From: Neodidymelliopsis sp. IMI 364377
Lineage: Eukaryota; Ascomycota; Dothideomycetes; Pleosporales; Didymellaceae
Direction of reading: 5' to 3'
DNA length: 64,000 nt
Assembly (NCBI GenBank): GCA_027946375.1
Contig: JAPEUT010000117.1
Span: 1-64,000 of the forward strand
The notes beneath the pieces are model-generated. The model worked only from the letters and a program-made list of their open reading frames with translations, searched no databases and was not told where the DNA came from. Positions within the stretch are counted from its first letter, which is position 1. The number at the start of each line of letters is the position of its first letter. This document shows positions 41,957 to 52,853 of the stretch, in pieces. The position numbers were made by a program, and so were the translations under genes.

Positions 41957-43353
41957 ATGAAGTTCTCCTCTGCCCTTGGGGCCGTAGGGGCCTCGAGTGT
42001 GCTCCTATCTGGCGTAGGCGCCATTTCGCTCGACATCACCTCCAATGGTACGATTGCCTCCTCGACGCACTGCGACGCCTTCTAACATGCACAGACAACA
42101 TCAAGTCTGTCGCCAAGACGCTCTCTGCGAACATGCGTTCGTACTACACTGGAGATCGTGTGGGCGACACACCGGGTAATCTGCCGGACCCGTACTACTG
42201 GTGGGAGTGCGGTGCCATGTTCAATGCCCTCATCGACTACTGGTACTACACTGGCGACGACCAGTACAATGCGATTACAACCCAGGCCATGCAGCACCAG
42301 ATTGGCGACTCCAACGCCTTCATGCCCACCAACCAGACCAAGACGCTCGGAAACGACGACCAGGCTTTCTGGGGCATGGCCGCCATGTCTGCTGCTGAGA
42401 ACAAGCTGCCTGACCTTGGCGATGGACAGCCGTCCTGGCTTGGTCTCGCTCAGGCCGTCTTCAACACCCAGAAGAGCCGCTGGGACAACGAAACTTGCGG
42501 AGGTGGCCTGAGGTGGCAGATCTACACCTTCAACAACGGTTACAATTACAAGAACACCATCTCCAACGGGTGCTTCTTCAACATTGCTGCCCGTCTCTAC
42601 AAGTACCTTGGTAACGACTCGTACGCCGACTGGGCTGAGCGAGCATGGGAATGGGAGCTGGCCGTCGGTCTGATGAGCCAGGATTACCACTTCTACGACG
42701 GTACCGATGATACGCAAAACTGCACAAGCGTCAACCACATCCAATGGACCTACAACGCTGGTGTGCACATGGCTGGTGCTGCTGCCATGTGGAATGTCAC
42801 GCAGAGCGATACATGGAGGACTCGCGTAAAGGGTCTTATCGACGGTGCCGGCGTTTTCTTCAAGGACAACGTCATGACTGAAGTGGCTTGCGAGAACAAC
42901 GGCAAGTGTGACGTTGACCAGCGATCCTTCAAGGCGTATCTCGCACGCTGGATGGGATACACTGCCATCGTTGCTCCCTGGACACGCGATCTGATCAACC
43001 CTTTGCTCCAGGCTTCGGCTAAGGCTGCTGCTGCTCAGTGCATCGGAGGTGCTAACCAGACATCATGTGGTCTCCGATGGATTGACAACGGTGTCAATGA
43101 TGGCAGCTTCGGTGTTGGCGAGCAAATGGCTGCCCTCGAGGTTGTTCAGGCTCTGCTCTACCCTACCGTCGGTGGACCTGCCACGCAGAACAATGGTGGT
43201 ATCTCCACATCCGATCCCACGGCTGGTTCAGACGTTCCCAACACACCCATCACCTTTAACGCTGTCTCCACTGGCGACAAGGCCGGCGCTAGTATCCTGA
43301 CCATCTTGGTACTTGTTGGTATCGTTGCCGGTGCCTGGTGGATGGTCTCGTAG
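41957..43353 (+). CDS. GH76 mannan endo-1,6-alpha-mannosidase (DFG5/DCW1 family)
   Basis: Exons 41957-42047 and 42095-43353 (intron 47 bp); 449 aa. A signal peptide (MKFSSALGAVGASSVLLSG) leads to ISLDITSNDNIKSVAKTL. GH76 hallmarks are YYWWECGAMFNALIDYWYYTGD and the catalytic Asp pair D118-D119 in GNDDQAFWG. Several N-glycosylation sequons are present. A Ser/Thr-rich stretch and a hydrophobic C-terminus (ILTILVLVGIVAGAWWMVS) predict a GPI anchor. Dfg5/Dcw1 enzymes act at the plasma membrane or wall and are thought to transfer GPI-mannoproteins into the cell wall glucan. The start is the first ATG that gives a signal peptide; an open frame further upstream is probably 5' UTR. Confidence 0.93.
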
Positions 43354-43884
43354 ACACGCCGTTGTACGTGAGTTGATGTACATATCGTGTGTGTTCCGGG
43401 CGTGCCCTCTGGCTTGATATCAAGGCCGTCCCCATTACTGAACCTGTATCAAATTTAGTTGACATTTGGGAGTCGCAGGCGTTCAAACCAAACCTTTTCT
43501 TGCGACTGTAGCTTATCTCTGAAGAATATAATCATTCAACCTGTACATCAGACTGTTTGTATCAACGTCTCTGGCTGTGTGACTCTAGCAGCGTTGTTGG
43601 TTGTTGAAGCACGAAGATGCACACTGACTGAAGCCGCATGACCACATCACCATTCGCCCAGCAAGTCGATACAGTAGAACCCACTGTTTTCTCCATTATC
43701 AATATCCACAACCACTCCACAGAGATACCCTCGCAGACATGCCCCGCACTAGCCCGAAGCACCTGCGCAAGTGTTCCTTGCCCCACCTTCCAAGCACATC
43801 TCACCATCGTTCCCTACGTCACCGAGCAGCAAGCCAGACCTCCTGACGCGGGCACTACGCACGGCTGGTGCTTGCTTTATAAAC
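43354..43884. other. Intergenic, 531 bp
   Basis: 3' flank of the GH76 gene and likely promoter of the small genes downstream. TTTATAAAC lies just before the ATG at 43885. Otherwise nothing recognised. Confidence 0.45.
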
Positions 43885-44082
43885 ATGCCGCCCTCATCGT
43901 CTCTTCTAGAGCTAATCAACTCATACCTTGAAACCCGTCCAAGTGCTGTGCCCTTCCTCAAAGACACAACAGAACTCCCTCAACTCAAAGACCTTACAGT
44001 AAACGATACCCCTGCCCCCACGAAGACCTCTCCTCACCTCGGAGGTCCGCGCATACTAGACAAGAAGGCCAACAAACAATAG
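43885..44082 (+). CDS. Small hypothetical ORF, 65 aa (possible upstream ORF)
   Basis: The frame runs from an ATG at 43885 to a stop at 44082. It encodes a Leu/Pro/Thr-rich peptide with a helical start (LLELINSYLETRPSAVPFL) and a basic end (DKKANKQ). Its stop lies only 13 bp before the ATG of the next small gene, in a different frame. It may be an upstream ORF in the same transcript, an independent small protein, or chance. No family recognised. Confidence 0.3.
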   Translation: MPPSSSLLELINSYLETRPSAVPFLKDTTELPQLKDLTVNDTPAPTKTSPHLGGPRILDKKANKQ

Positions 44083-44095
44083 AACCATCAACAAC

Positions 44096-44514
44096 ATGCC
44101 TGTTCACCCAGCTGAGGAAACCACCTCCGGTAGTATGTATACCTCCGTCACCTTCTTTTGGTGTTGTAGGTTCACTCGACTAACCGCCTCAGGCATCACC
44201 GACCAGGTTGCAAAGGACTCCAAGGATTCCAACGCCTCCACACACGAGCTCCACAGTACGAAGTCACTCGAAAGCCATGTTTAGATGCTCAGGTACTGAC
44301 ACATGACGCAGACGAAGACAACCAGGCCACAAGCGGAGGTTCCGTTGCCGCCAACGCACACAAGGCCAACCCGGTACGCACCAGCTTGATGGACAGACTG
44401 CAGTACGAAGGCTGGAGACTAACGGGAAGACAGGGACCTGTTCACGCAGACAACCTGCCTGAGCCGGCAACCAAGGCGGAGCTTAAGAAGAGGGCTGAGG
44501 AGCTGAACAAGTAA
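44096..44514 (+). CDS. Small conserved-looking hydrophilic protein, four exons
   Basis: Exons 44096-44129, 44193-44255, 44312-44373 and 44434-44514 (introns 63, 56 and 60 bp); 79 aa. All three junctions have good donors and acceptors and keep frame, which is strong evidence of a real gene. The product is hydrophilic: MPVHPAEETTSG, an Asp/Lys/Ser segment (DQVAKDSKDSNAS), GGSVAANAHKANP, and a helical Lys/Glu/Ala end (KAELKKRAEELNK). No membrane segment or signal peptide. I recall similar short proteins in other filamentous fungi but can name no function. Without splicing the gene would be missed. Confidence 0.65.
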
Positions 44515-45721
44515 GCGAGTATGATTGTATAGGAAAGAGAAGGCGTTGAACTGCCGATAGGCCTTCGTCCTCGAAGATATGAATAATACCATATAAACGA
44601 CACCATCGAATGAGCATCCTGACTTCGTAACTTGAGTGCACCCAACAGACACAAATGTGACCATACCTCTCATGAAACATCAGTGCTGTGCCGTCTCCTG
44701 TGTCGGGTTTGTAGGCACTGAATAGAATCTAGGCATTTTCGTCGAAAAGTTCTAGTCTAGTCGTAGTTAGATCACAGTATGTCTGGTTTACAAAGTGGCT
44801 GGGGCAGCTGGCCGGGCTTCGTAGATCAAATCAGATCAGGTTCGAGATGTTGGTCCCAGCCTCGCTCAAGCGGCTAGCAAGTACAGGCTGGAGCAACCGG
44901 TACCCGCAATATCCTTGAGGTCGAGCATTTCTGGACTACGTGCCAGTATACCGGTATTCAGGTTTCAGGCTGAGCTGTGGGACAGTAACAGACGAGTGCA
45001 GACCACATGGGCGCCATGCAGTGTGGTGCATACTGCAGCTCGTCGAACTTGATCTGGCGGGGTAACGCTGTGCACCCAACATTATGCTGGTCTATTATGC
45101 AGAGAGTGTTCACACGTCAGCTTCGGACTCTTCGGTATGATAACTCTTCAAGACCTTCAAGTGGGCCTTGGATCAGTCGATCGATTTTTGGCCGATCAGT
45201 TCTTGGACAAGAAAAGGATCGTCGAGTAATGCCAACCTTCTCGCTGCGCGGGATAGCAAAACTGTGTCGATGCATAGGGAAAAGGCATGTGCACGATGAT
45301 CCTGCTGCGGCTGAGCCAGTGCGAAAATAGCGCGCCGCCAATCGCTCCCATCGTCTTACGGAACCCGAAGACTTGCATACAACCCCTCCACAACACTCGC
45401 CAGGCGCTGCGCCTCTCACTTGAAGGAACGCAATTCTGCATGCGCGCTTAGCATAGACAGCGTATTCATAGACAGGATGCGTGTGATATTATCATGTAGG
45501 TGCTGTTGTTTCTTCGTTCACGTCAACAACCACTGTCGTCATTTCTCTCCTTGGTAATAGACTACCGACGGATGCTCGTCGTTCCATCTCAATACAAAGC
45601 CGAAAGACACGGCTCCGAACGCCACAAACCCTGCACTCCCTTGTTATCCGCAGCGGGCCTTAGTCGGCCTGGCTATTTTGGATCCCGGACTGTGTACATC
45701 ATTGCCCGGCCACTGGTAGTC
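44515..45721. other. Intergenic, 1207 bp
   Basis: 3' flank of the small gene and promoter/5' UTR of the F-box/UBA gene. Open frames of 80-107 codons on both strands near 45000-45440 lack motifs. No RNA gene recognised. Confidence 0.45.
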
Positions 45722-48700
45722 ATGACCACCCACGTTGCTGCCTCGTCAGATCCATCAGTAGCAAACATCGTTTCACTTGGATGCATTTTGCGACTGCAGT
45801 CCGTTGAGTACTACCGGAGTATCTCGCAAGCACAGGCTCAAGAAGAATTCCATATCCCATCCTGGATTGACAGTGATTTGCAGAGCCCCGGAAGCCCTGC
45901 TTCAAAGGATAGCAGCAGCAGCAAGAGGATGTCTTTCCAAAGGTTGAGAAGTTCGAAGAAGTCGGGCACTGTGCTGCATGCAGTGCCAGAAACGACTGCA
46001 TGTGAATCGGCTCTCCTCTCACGAGAGCGAGACCTGTCCACGTCAACTCCCCAGGCTAAGAGCTGCAAGTCAGCATCGAGCAGCCCAGCCCTGTCGTCAA
46101 TATCAGAAAACGAAGCTTCCCAGGGATGGATCCAACACAACACCTCCACCACAAAACACGACAACACTCTGAAAACAGCATCGAGTATCGCTTCGCTCAG
46201 GGGAGCTATTGGCACATATAAACACGGGAGGATTCAGTGGCGCCTCAAGGACAAACACGGCCTTAGTGCAGTCAAATCTTTGAAACCGAAGATACATGTG
46301 GTAATCCCTAGCGGAGCACAAGATCGAACCCAACCAACGCTTCCAGCTTCTGCACACCCCAGCAACGCGCAAGTGCAGTCCGCTTCCGCTGAGATTGAGA
46401 ATGCACTGGACATATCTCCACCGTCGGGCACTACCAAGGTCATGATGCGTGACTCAATCGTATCACCACTCCTTCACCAACAGGCAGTTCCCTTTGGACA
46501 GTTCCAGTTGTCGACTCCCATAGCGTCATCTAATCCGAAGACTTCAAATCATTGCAAAAACAACTCAACGTCAACCACCTCGTCGGTCGACTCTCGGGAA
46601 AGCGATGAATTCACCCTGCACAGCAACCATTCCTCGGAAACAAGCGTCGAGGAGGACAGCCTACGTATCGGTGCCAAAGCTATGACCGGGTGCCCGGATG
46701 TTGACGCTGATTACGGCCCTCCACCATCGATACCACCGCGTCGGTATGCACCGTGCACTGCCAGATCAGACAACAATTTCCAGCGTACCTGCTCGCTTCG
46801 ACCTGCACGCTGCACCACTAATGGCATCTCTCGGCGTCCGACTATCAAGCGCAAGACTTCGGGTTCGAGCGACAACCGGACGAGTATCGACTCACATCCG
46901 GATATGAGCACCACGAACCAAGCGCTAAGTCGTTCTGCGTCACGGAAGTCAAGTCACGAGCGAAACTTGAGCCTGTCTCTTAGTGAGGCTGAGAACGAGC
47001 TCGAGAGGTCGCTGACGTCGCTCACGGAAAATACTTTCTTGGACAGACCTACCGACAACGACAAGCAGCCTTCGACTTCACACAAAGAGACCGGCCCTTA
47101 CAAATGGGCTAGGGAGATGAGACAGTCTGCCGAGCCGGCTCCGCTGCTACCCAGGAAATCCAGCAAGCGGCAGTCACTGATCAATGCGGAGTTATTCAGG
47201 TTGTCTCGCGTGCCAAACGATCACATCGCATCTCAGATCACAAGGGGACGCTCCCTCCGGAGGGTTCGAGGGATGATAATTGACGTGCCACCCGCTAGCG
47301 ATGTGTCGACGGAAGAGTTTGTTCTTTCGCCGCTCCAATTCTCCGTGCAGGGGTCGCCTCGCATCATCTCGCCAAGCGACGCCGAGAATGTTCTCTACAA
47401 GATTCTACAAAGCCTGGACCGGTTCGAGGATCTGTTTGCTACAGCCACCGTCAATGCTGGTTTTTACCGTGTATTCAAGCGACATGAGCTGGATCTTGTG
47501 AAGTCTGTCCTGCTCAAGACATCGCCACCTGCATGGGAATTCAGAGAGATCGCCTTCCCAGGACACGATCTGCTACATGATGAGGATCTTGAGATGACAC
47601 GGCCGTTCGAGGAGTACACGCCTTCCAGCTACATTCATCTTCAAAATCGTGACACGAACACTATGCGAGAGATCAAGCTACTGATCAAAGAAAAGTGCCA
47701 GTGGGTCGTGCGACCCGAGATCTCTGCTGCACTTGTCAATGAGAGCTCGCCGAACGCAGCAAGAGTTGACGATGCACTGTGGCGCATTTGGACGTTTTGC
47801 AAGATCTTTGGCTCTGGAAAGGGCCGTGAAAACGACATAGTAGCTCAACAGGACTGGCTCAACGGGGGTGTGCAGGTTCATCAGCAGACCTGTACGTTCA
47901 GCGTTGTGAGTACCGATTTCATGAACGATACTTTGATCAGTGCACCCGATTGCTTTGCGAAGGGCAACGAAGGGGGCTTGACTGCAGAACAACTTTTTGA
48001 CATGATGGAGCTCTGGAATTGTCTGGGTGTTCTGTTACAGGGGTTTCAGGGCCGCACCGCTGAGGCGCGCAAATTTGGTATTTACGACGATACTGACATT
48101 CGAGGCGGCGACATTGATGGCGAGGAAATGATGCTGGGTAAGTGTATGTCCGTTTGGGCCCTTGCTCGTGCTAATTTGTATAGATGAATGGTGCCATCAC
48201 CTTCTCAGCTTCGGACTCTCGACGATACTTGACCTCGCACGCCCCTGCTTTGAAAACAACGGGTCAAAGTTCCAGTTAGCCCACGAAAAGGGCTGCACCA
48301 ACTGGAAGCCACCGGTTCACGGCAGCAGTCGTAGAAGCTTCCTCAAGGAGGCCGCCTCTCGTGTTTACGAGGATAAGCTTGCTCATCTCTACGCAGCGAG
48401 CTCAACACGAGAGCTTCAACGCCAGCAATCGAAACTGCGCATCCAACAGTATGTGCTCGATCTTAAATACCGCAAGACCAATGGCGAGGCACTACGAACC
48501 ATTCGCCAGAGCCAGGATCGGCCTATGAGCGAATGGGAGAACGTGATGAGCAGCCTCACCAGACAGCCTCCTCCGTTACCGACCACAAACAACCTCACCT
48601 CGCATATCCCATCTTTTCGACCAACTTCCGTAATTGCACAAGAACTCTCTACGTCCATTGCTGAGCTTCCTGCATCGCTTCCTGCAGAGTTAGCAGCTCT

Positions 48701-49181
48701 TTCTCCTTTAAGGACTCAATCTCCACCACGCCGCACTGTGGCCATGCCTCTCCTTCCATCCCCACCTCCGTCTACAGTACCTAGTGTCCGCAATCGGGAC
48801 AGCATCGCAACAACCATGCCCTCAATCGAGGAACATCCTGCATACCGCCAAAACCCCACTCCAGAAGTTCCATACCCGAGCCACCCAGCCTTCCGTACCC
48901 AGCGAACACATGCCAGGAAAGACACCGATATCAGTGTCAGCTCGCATGGCTCTAGCGAGAGTAGTCCGGTGCTAGTTCACCATCCTGTGTTCCAGCAACA
49001 TCCAGCGCAAGCTGGCATCTTCGACAGCCCAGCTCATGAGAACACGGCTGGCAAGGCTATCCATCGCATTGTGGAGATGGGCTTCACAGCTGACGAGGCT
49101 CGGGACGCATTGCGCATGACCGATCTAGGTGACGGCCTGAGAGTCGATCGTGCTGTTGAGCTTTTGTTGAGCCGGCAGTAA
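45722..49181 (+). CDS. Large F-box-like / UBA-domain protein
   Basis: Exons 45722-48137 and 48184-49181 (intron 46 bp); 1137 aa. An in-frame ATG at 45572 would add 50 residues. The first ~550 residues are Ser/Thr-rich and probably disordered. A globular part begins with an F-box-like helix (ENVLYKILQSLDRFEDLFATATVNAGFY broken here: VLYKILQSLDRFEDLFATA then VNAGFYRVFKRHEL). It continues through AWEFREIAFPGHDLL, ALWRIWTFCKIFGSG and, across the intron, EWCHHLLSFGLSTILDL. After another Pro/Ser-rich linker, the C-terminus is a UBA domain (IHRIVEMGFTADEARDAL ... RAVELLLSRQ). UBA domains bind ubiquitin, and F-box proteins serve SCF ligases. The combination suggests a ubiquitin-pathway adaptor, but the F-box call is tentative. 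Confidence 0.75.
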
Positions 49182-51080
49182 TTGCTATTCAGTACACTAA
49201 AATTTCCTTTATTCTATCCAATATTTCCATTCATCGTCTTCACTTCATTGAACTTGTTCGTAGCAGTTTGGCAGACTGTTCTTTCCTTTGTCGCAATGTC
49301 CTCTTACTCGTTTGTACATCACCGCAAGATACCCACCTTTCGTTCAAACTTCTTATTAGCATGTATAGCTAGCTCGCAATAAAACTCGTTTGCACATATA
49401 CTCTGGCATTGCGTGATTGTTTGATCAAGAAGAGCAACCACGCATGAACTTACTGACGCGTACCTCGTCTTTTGAGCAGGGAAACAGCATGATGAGGACT
49501 AACGAAAATAGTCGCGCAGATAAATACCCAATTTCACTCAAACAGGGAAATCTCGCCCCGTTTAATCGCGTAATGTATCGTAATTTACATTGACTAAGTT
49601 GGGTACAGTAAGCGAGCAGGCACGAGTCGCGTGGCGATCGTCTAACCTTCCCCAGGTCACAGCACTTGTCGAGAATTCGCCCTTCAACACCTGCTGCGTT
49701 GAAGGGCACAACAAGTGACCAGAAAGATCGATATCCGTCACCTTACCATGTGCTATGTTTAGGACTTCTTCATAACATTTTATTGCGCGAGGCGCATGAC
49801 CTACCTCGTGTCGAAGACGGTAAATCCTTCGTGTGCCTAGACAACTGGCCGGACCGCAGAGCCTCATGTTTCTCCACACGGGAGATGAACTATTACACGA
49901 TAGTGAGGTGCTGGCAGGGGCCTGAAGGCGGTCTACAAGTCGCTTCGCTACCGGTATGGCATGATTGATGGATACCTCTCCGAACGCCACAAGTAGTAGT
50001 TCTCAAAATACAGTGCAGGTTCAGCGCTTTTCCAATGGTCCCCGTTGTTCACTCAACCCAATTTTTGTGTGTGCAGCCTGCTAATGGCAATCCCCTCTTT
50101 TCTCCCCAGACGAAAACAGCTCTGGGGAAGTTGTTGTTGGCCGACTTCCTCCGGTTTCAATCGCCCAACCCCATGCCCGGCACGCAGCATTACGGCACAG
50201 CATTGTCTGGGGTGAGCCCACGATATGTATTCGGGACCAACAACTGCGGATGGCCTACTTTGCTAAGGTTGTTCCTGTCTACAGTATACCCAATGTAGTA
50301 TAAAGTCCGAACATCCGATGATATCCTTGACTGACAGTCTCCGATGTTGCAAGGGTTTCGCAACGCCAGAGCTACCGGCTTTTGATTCAAGGCCTGATGT
50401 ATCGTCATAGCGTTGTGTCTAGTCGTGCCATTCGGAAGCTCGTCGGCAGCTAAAAAGCTTTTGCAGAGCCTCAAGTCGAGCCTCGAACGGTGAGCTACTG
50501 TAGGCGTACGCCACTGCCGTCCTTTGCGCGGGAAGCTTGTCGTGGCTGCAAGGCGTTTCAACCATCTCGACAGCTACCGAATAATTGTACCCAAGCAGCA
50601 AATCTGGGGAAAAACGCTGCACTCCAGCTTCTCCCCCTCATTCAATCGGTGAGAATTTCGGAACGCAATCAAGATCAGCGCAGAGCCTCATGTGGGCCCA
50701 CTAGAAGCTTTTCGAAATCAAGCTGCACTCAAGCTCCACCAAGAGACCGGACCGGTGCTTATCTGCTCCACCGCGCTATGCTATTCCCGTGCAACCCGCG
50801 AGCAATTCGCAACGCCCGGCCATGCACCATGGCCAGGTTGCTGAGCCGGGGCAGGGCAGATTTTTGCTGCATGTGCCATGGAGACTCCACGCGTACGTCA
50901 CACTATTGCTGAGGAGCTGTGCCATGGGGATCTCTTCTCCATGGGCCGTGTGTGTCTCCACTGGCTGGGGATTTAAAAGGCGGAGACGCGCCCCAGAAAA
51001 TGGGAGTGAAAGATAGTTGCTTTTCTCACTCTTCCCTCTCCTCACTTTCTCCTGCTGATCTTCGCTGATCACTGCTCACC
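49182..51080. other. Intergenic, 1899 bp, sugar transporter upstream region
   Basis: 3' flank of the UBA gene and a long promoter of the sugar transporter. No credible gene: frames of 95-142 codons near 49425-50912 overlap on both strands and lack motifs. It contains five CTGGGG cores and one CCGGGG core (separate entry), a TTTAAAA box at 50972 and a CT-rich tract at 51015-51060 before the ATG. Confidence 0.5.
50104..50970. promoter_or_regulatory. Candidate CreA/Mig1 sites in transporter promoter
   Basis: CTGGGG (either strand) at 50104, 50122, 50207, 50604 and 50965, and CCGGGG at 50846. All fit the SYGGRG consensus of the carbon catabolite repressor CreA. The last is beside the TTTAAAA box. 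Role inferred. Confidence 0.35.
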
Positions 51081-52853
51081 ATGGACGAGAAAGACCCCAA
51101 GATGTTCGAGGAGGTTTCCTCCCCTGCGCCCCAGGGCAAGGCGGCTGAGATCTCAGTCGCTCCTCCTGCAGACTACAGTGCGCCCAAGGCCAAGACAGAA
51201 CAGCTCGAGAACGCTCGCGGCTGGGAATCTGACAATCTGATCCACGACCTCGAGAAGGAGCTCGAGCAGTCTGGTTACAAGAAGGGTATCTTTGATCTCG
51301 AGTTCAAGAACCCAAAGTACTTCACATGGCTGCTGGTCGCTTTTGCGTCCATGGGTGGTCTGCTCTCTGGACTCGATCAATCGCTTATTTCCGGTGCCAA
51401 CTTGTTCTTGCCCAAGGATCTCAATCTTACTGATCAGCAAAACTCGTTGGTCAACTCTGGCATGCCGCTAGGTGGTGAGTAGCTCCATACCGGTAACTTC
51501 GGAAGCTAGGAATCTAACTAACACGCAATAGCTGTCGCTGGTGCTTTCCTCATCTCGCCTTGCAACGAGTACTTTGGTCGCCGTTGGGCTATCATCATCT
51601 CTTGCATCCTGTACACTATCGGTGGTGCACTCGAAGCCGGATCCATGAACTATGGCATGATCGTTGCTGCTCGTGTCATCCTCGGTGCTGGTGTCGGTCT
51701 CGAGGGCGGTACAGTTCCCGTCTACGTTGCCGAGACAGTCGAGAGTAGGCTGCGTGGTAACTTGGTTTCCCTGTACCAGTTCAACATTGCGCTCGGTGAA
51801 GTTCTCGGATACGCTGTTGCTGCAATGTTCGTCAGTGTACCCGGTAACTGGCGATACATCCTCGGCTCCTCGCTCGTCTTCTCCACCATCATGGGTGTCG
51901 GTATCCTCTTTATGCCTGAGTCTCCTCGCTACCTGATGCACAAGGGTAAGACTCTTGAGGCGTTCAAGGTCTGGCGCCGCATTCGTGGCATTGAGACTCT
52001 TGAGGCCCGCCAGGAGTTCTTCGTCATGAAGGTCAGCACCGAAGAGGAGGAGGCTGAGGTCGCTGCCGGCCGCACCAACCGCTTCCCCTGGATGGACTTC
52101 TTCACCAAGCCCCGCGCCCGCCGTGCCATCATCTACGCCAACATCATGATCTTCCTCGGTCAGTTCACCGGTATCAACGCCATCATGTACTACATGTCCG
52201 TTCTCATGTCCCAAGTCGGTTTCAACGACTACGACGCCACCTACATGTCCCTCGTTGGTGGTGGCTCCCTCCTTCTCGGTACCATCCCCGCCATCTTCCT
52301 CATGGAAACCTGCGGTCGCCGCTTCTGGGCCATTGCCATGCTTCCCGGCTTCTTCGTCGGTCTCGTCCTCGTCGGCGCCAGCTACCACGTTGCCGAAGGC
52401 AACCTACAGGGAAAGCTCGGTCTCTACCTCACCGGTCTCATCCTCTACGAACTCTTCTTCGGTTCCTACGCAGCTCTCACCTGGGTCATTCCTTCAGAAG
52501 TCTACCCAACCTACCTCCGCTCCTACGGCATGACCACCTCCACAGGCTGGCTCTTCCTCTCCTCCTTCATCGTCACCTACAACTTCACCGGCATGCAAAA
52601 GGCATTCACCAGCACGGGTCTCACACTCGGTTTCTACGGCGGAATCGCCGTGCTCGGCTGGTTCTACCAGATCTTCTTCATGTACGAGACCAAGAACAAG
52701 ACGCTTGAGGAGATTGACCAGTTGTTCATGAAGCCTACCAGCCAGCTGGTCCGGGAGAACGCTAAGAGCGCCGCGGGCGTTACCAACGATCTTCTGCACT
52801 TTAGGTTCAAGAAGGTGTTTATTGAGAACAACAGGACGGAGGCCGAGTACTAG
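51081..52853 (+). CDS. MFS sugar transporter (SP family)
   Basis: Exons 51081-51474 and 51532-52853 (intron 57 bp); 571 aa. It has a long hydrophilic N-terminus (~85 residues) and twelve predicted membrane segments. SP-family signatures: GGLLSGLDQSLISGA in segment 1, NEYFGRRWAI after segment 2, RVILGAGVGLEGGTVPVYVAE (variant of the PxYxxE motif) in segment 4-5, PESPRYLM before the central loop, QFTGINAIMYY in segment 7, ETCGRRF, and a C-terminal cytosolic tail with ETKNKTLEEID. A monosaccharide or polyol proton symporter is expected; the exact substrate cannot be read from sequence. The six CreA-like sites upstream fit glucose-repressed expression. GTGAGT donor and CAATAG acceptor. Confidence 0.9.

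Noticed and set aside
45572..45721. In-frame upstream ATG at 45572 as the start of the F-box/UBA gene
   Set aside because: The extra 50 residues are basic and unlike the following protein, and look like translated 5' UTR. The start at 45722 is preferred, though not proven.
49425..50912. Several 95-142 codon frames on both strands
   Set aside because: They overlap each other on opposite strands, lack motifs and introns, and lie in the long promoter of the sugar transporter.
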